A DNA stretch of 22,194 bases from Spirochaetaceae bacterium (GTDB lineage Bacteria; Spirochaetota; Spirochaetia; Treponematales; Breznakiellaceae). The notes under the pieces were generated by a model. It saw only the letters and a program-made list of their open reading frames with translations, ran no database searches and had not been told where the DNA came from. The DNA lies in NCBI GenBank assembly GCA_031284645.1, contig JAITXS010000170.1, positions 1 through 22,194 on the forward strand. Reading direction: 5' to 3'. Within the stretch, counting starts at the first letter, position 1. The number at the start of each line of letters is the position of its first letter. This document shows, in pieces, positions 21,925-22,194 of this stretch. A program made the translations under genes and the position numbers.

Positions 21925-22194
21925 TTATAGTGCCGCTTCGTGCTTATGTCCCGAATGTCCTGCGGGGTTTTTTTGGCAATGGTTGCAGGTTAGATCCCGG
22001 AGTGTACGATATGACATACCACAGTATTTACAGGTATATTGGGCTTTCTCACTGCCTTCATAAAGCTCATGGCGTCTGCTGCCATTAGTATTTCGGGGAC
22101 AACCGGATGCAAGAAGACTTTTTGGATCCTGGAAATCCTGACCGCACAATTTACAGTAGAACGTTTGTTTGGCAGGAAATGGACGGGGGGCATT
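21925..22194 (-). CDS. Zinc-finger protein, C-terminal part
   Basis: The frame is open to the right window edge, so the gene is cut at its 5' side (89 codons visible plus stop). Two related finger units are seen: FYCKLCGQDF with a later C and H (SGCPRNTNGSRRH), and YTCKYCGMSY with C-x2-C and H (LTCNHCQKNPAGH, then GHKH). The repeat spacing, CxxCG with about 14-16 residues to the next Cys and then His, and the linker HELYEGSEKAQ suggest a tandem family of small zinc fingers. Binding target is unknown. It stands 23 nt upstream of the vWA gene at the head of the visible train, so it probably belongs to the same operon as the kinase and phosphatase. Confidence 0.75.
   Translation of the reverse strand, partial: NAPRPFPAKQTFYCKLCGQDFQDPKSLLASGCPRNTNGSRRHELYEGSEKAQYTCKYCGMSYRTLRDLTCNHCQKNPAGHSGHKHEAAL

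Noticed and set aside
21405..22088. 227-codon + strand frame over the vWA and zinc-finger genes
   Set aside because: It is the complement of two genes with clear motifs on the - strand and has no recognisable domain.
10593..22194. Integrated prophage or transposon as the carrier of the gene train
   Set aside because: No integrase, transposase, terminal repeats, tRNA or phage structural genes are visible in the window.

Overview
The window looks like chromosome from an anaerobic, fermentative bacterium, most plausibly a spirochaete of the Treponema type. This is an inference. It rests on the oxygen-sensitive [FeFe]-hydrogenase locus, a relaxed lipobox, and an array of proteins with DUF1566- and TPR-type payloads of a kind I associate with treponemes. 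No rRNA, tRNA, CRISPR array or transposase is visible.

Left part (1-5342, + strand): the tail of an APH-type kinase gene, a strong terminator hairpin, then a hydrogenase locus. The locus holds a NuoE-like [2Fe-2S] thioredoxin-fold protein, a PAS-bearing sensory-type [FeFe] hydrogenase, a SpoIIE/PP2C-type phosphatase translationally coupled to it, and a second [FeFe] hydrogenase of catalytic type. The arrangement suggests that H2 or redox state is read by the sensory hydrogenase and passed to the phosphatase.

Middle part (5405-10364): a monofunctional biotin-protein ligase on the - strand. Divergent from it, behind a recognisable sigma-70 promoter, lie a small lipoprotein, an O-methyltransferase, a ketosynthase-like chain-length-factor protein and a PlsC-like acyltransferase. 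The last three match the methyltransferase/CLF/acyltransferase block of aryl-polyene-type lipid clusters, but the ketosynthases, carrier proteins and dehydratases are absent here. A convergent LysR-family regulator closes the region.

Right part (10593-22194, all - strand, read right to left): a compact gene train. It opens with a zinc-finger protein (cut by the window edge), a vWA protein with a damaged MIDAS site, an atypical Ser/Thr kinase with duplicated C-terminal domains, a TerY-like vWA protein with an intact MIDAS, and a PP2C phosphatase fused to a coiled coil and TPR-like helices. This is the vWA/kinase/phosphatase triad known from Ter-type stress systems (TerY-P). It is followed by four genes and one truncated copy that all begin with the same roughly 58-98-residue N-terminal module (start MDTxFIxxVQKL). 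The payloads behind it differ: GYF-like plus DUF1566, TPR plus a poly-Asp tail, zinc ribbon plus TPR plus membrane helices, and multiple zinc ribbons. Between them sit a TPR protein, an A+T-rich gene of possible UDG-like fold, and a DUF6734-like glycosyltransferase-type gene.

My reading, which is inference, is that the triad is a phospho-signalling core and the shared module is an adaptor that links interchangeable output domains to it. Truncated and frameshifted remnants in the array suggest cassettes are gained and lost by recombination at the repeated 5' module.
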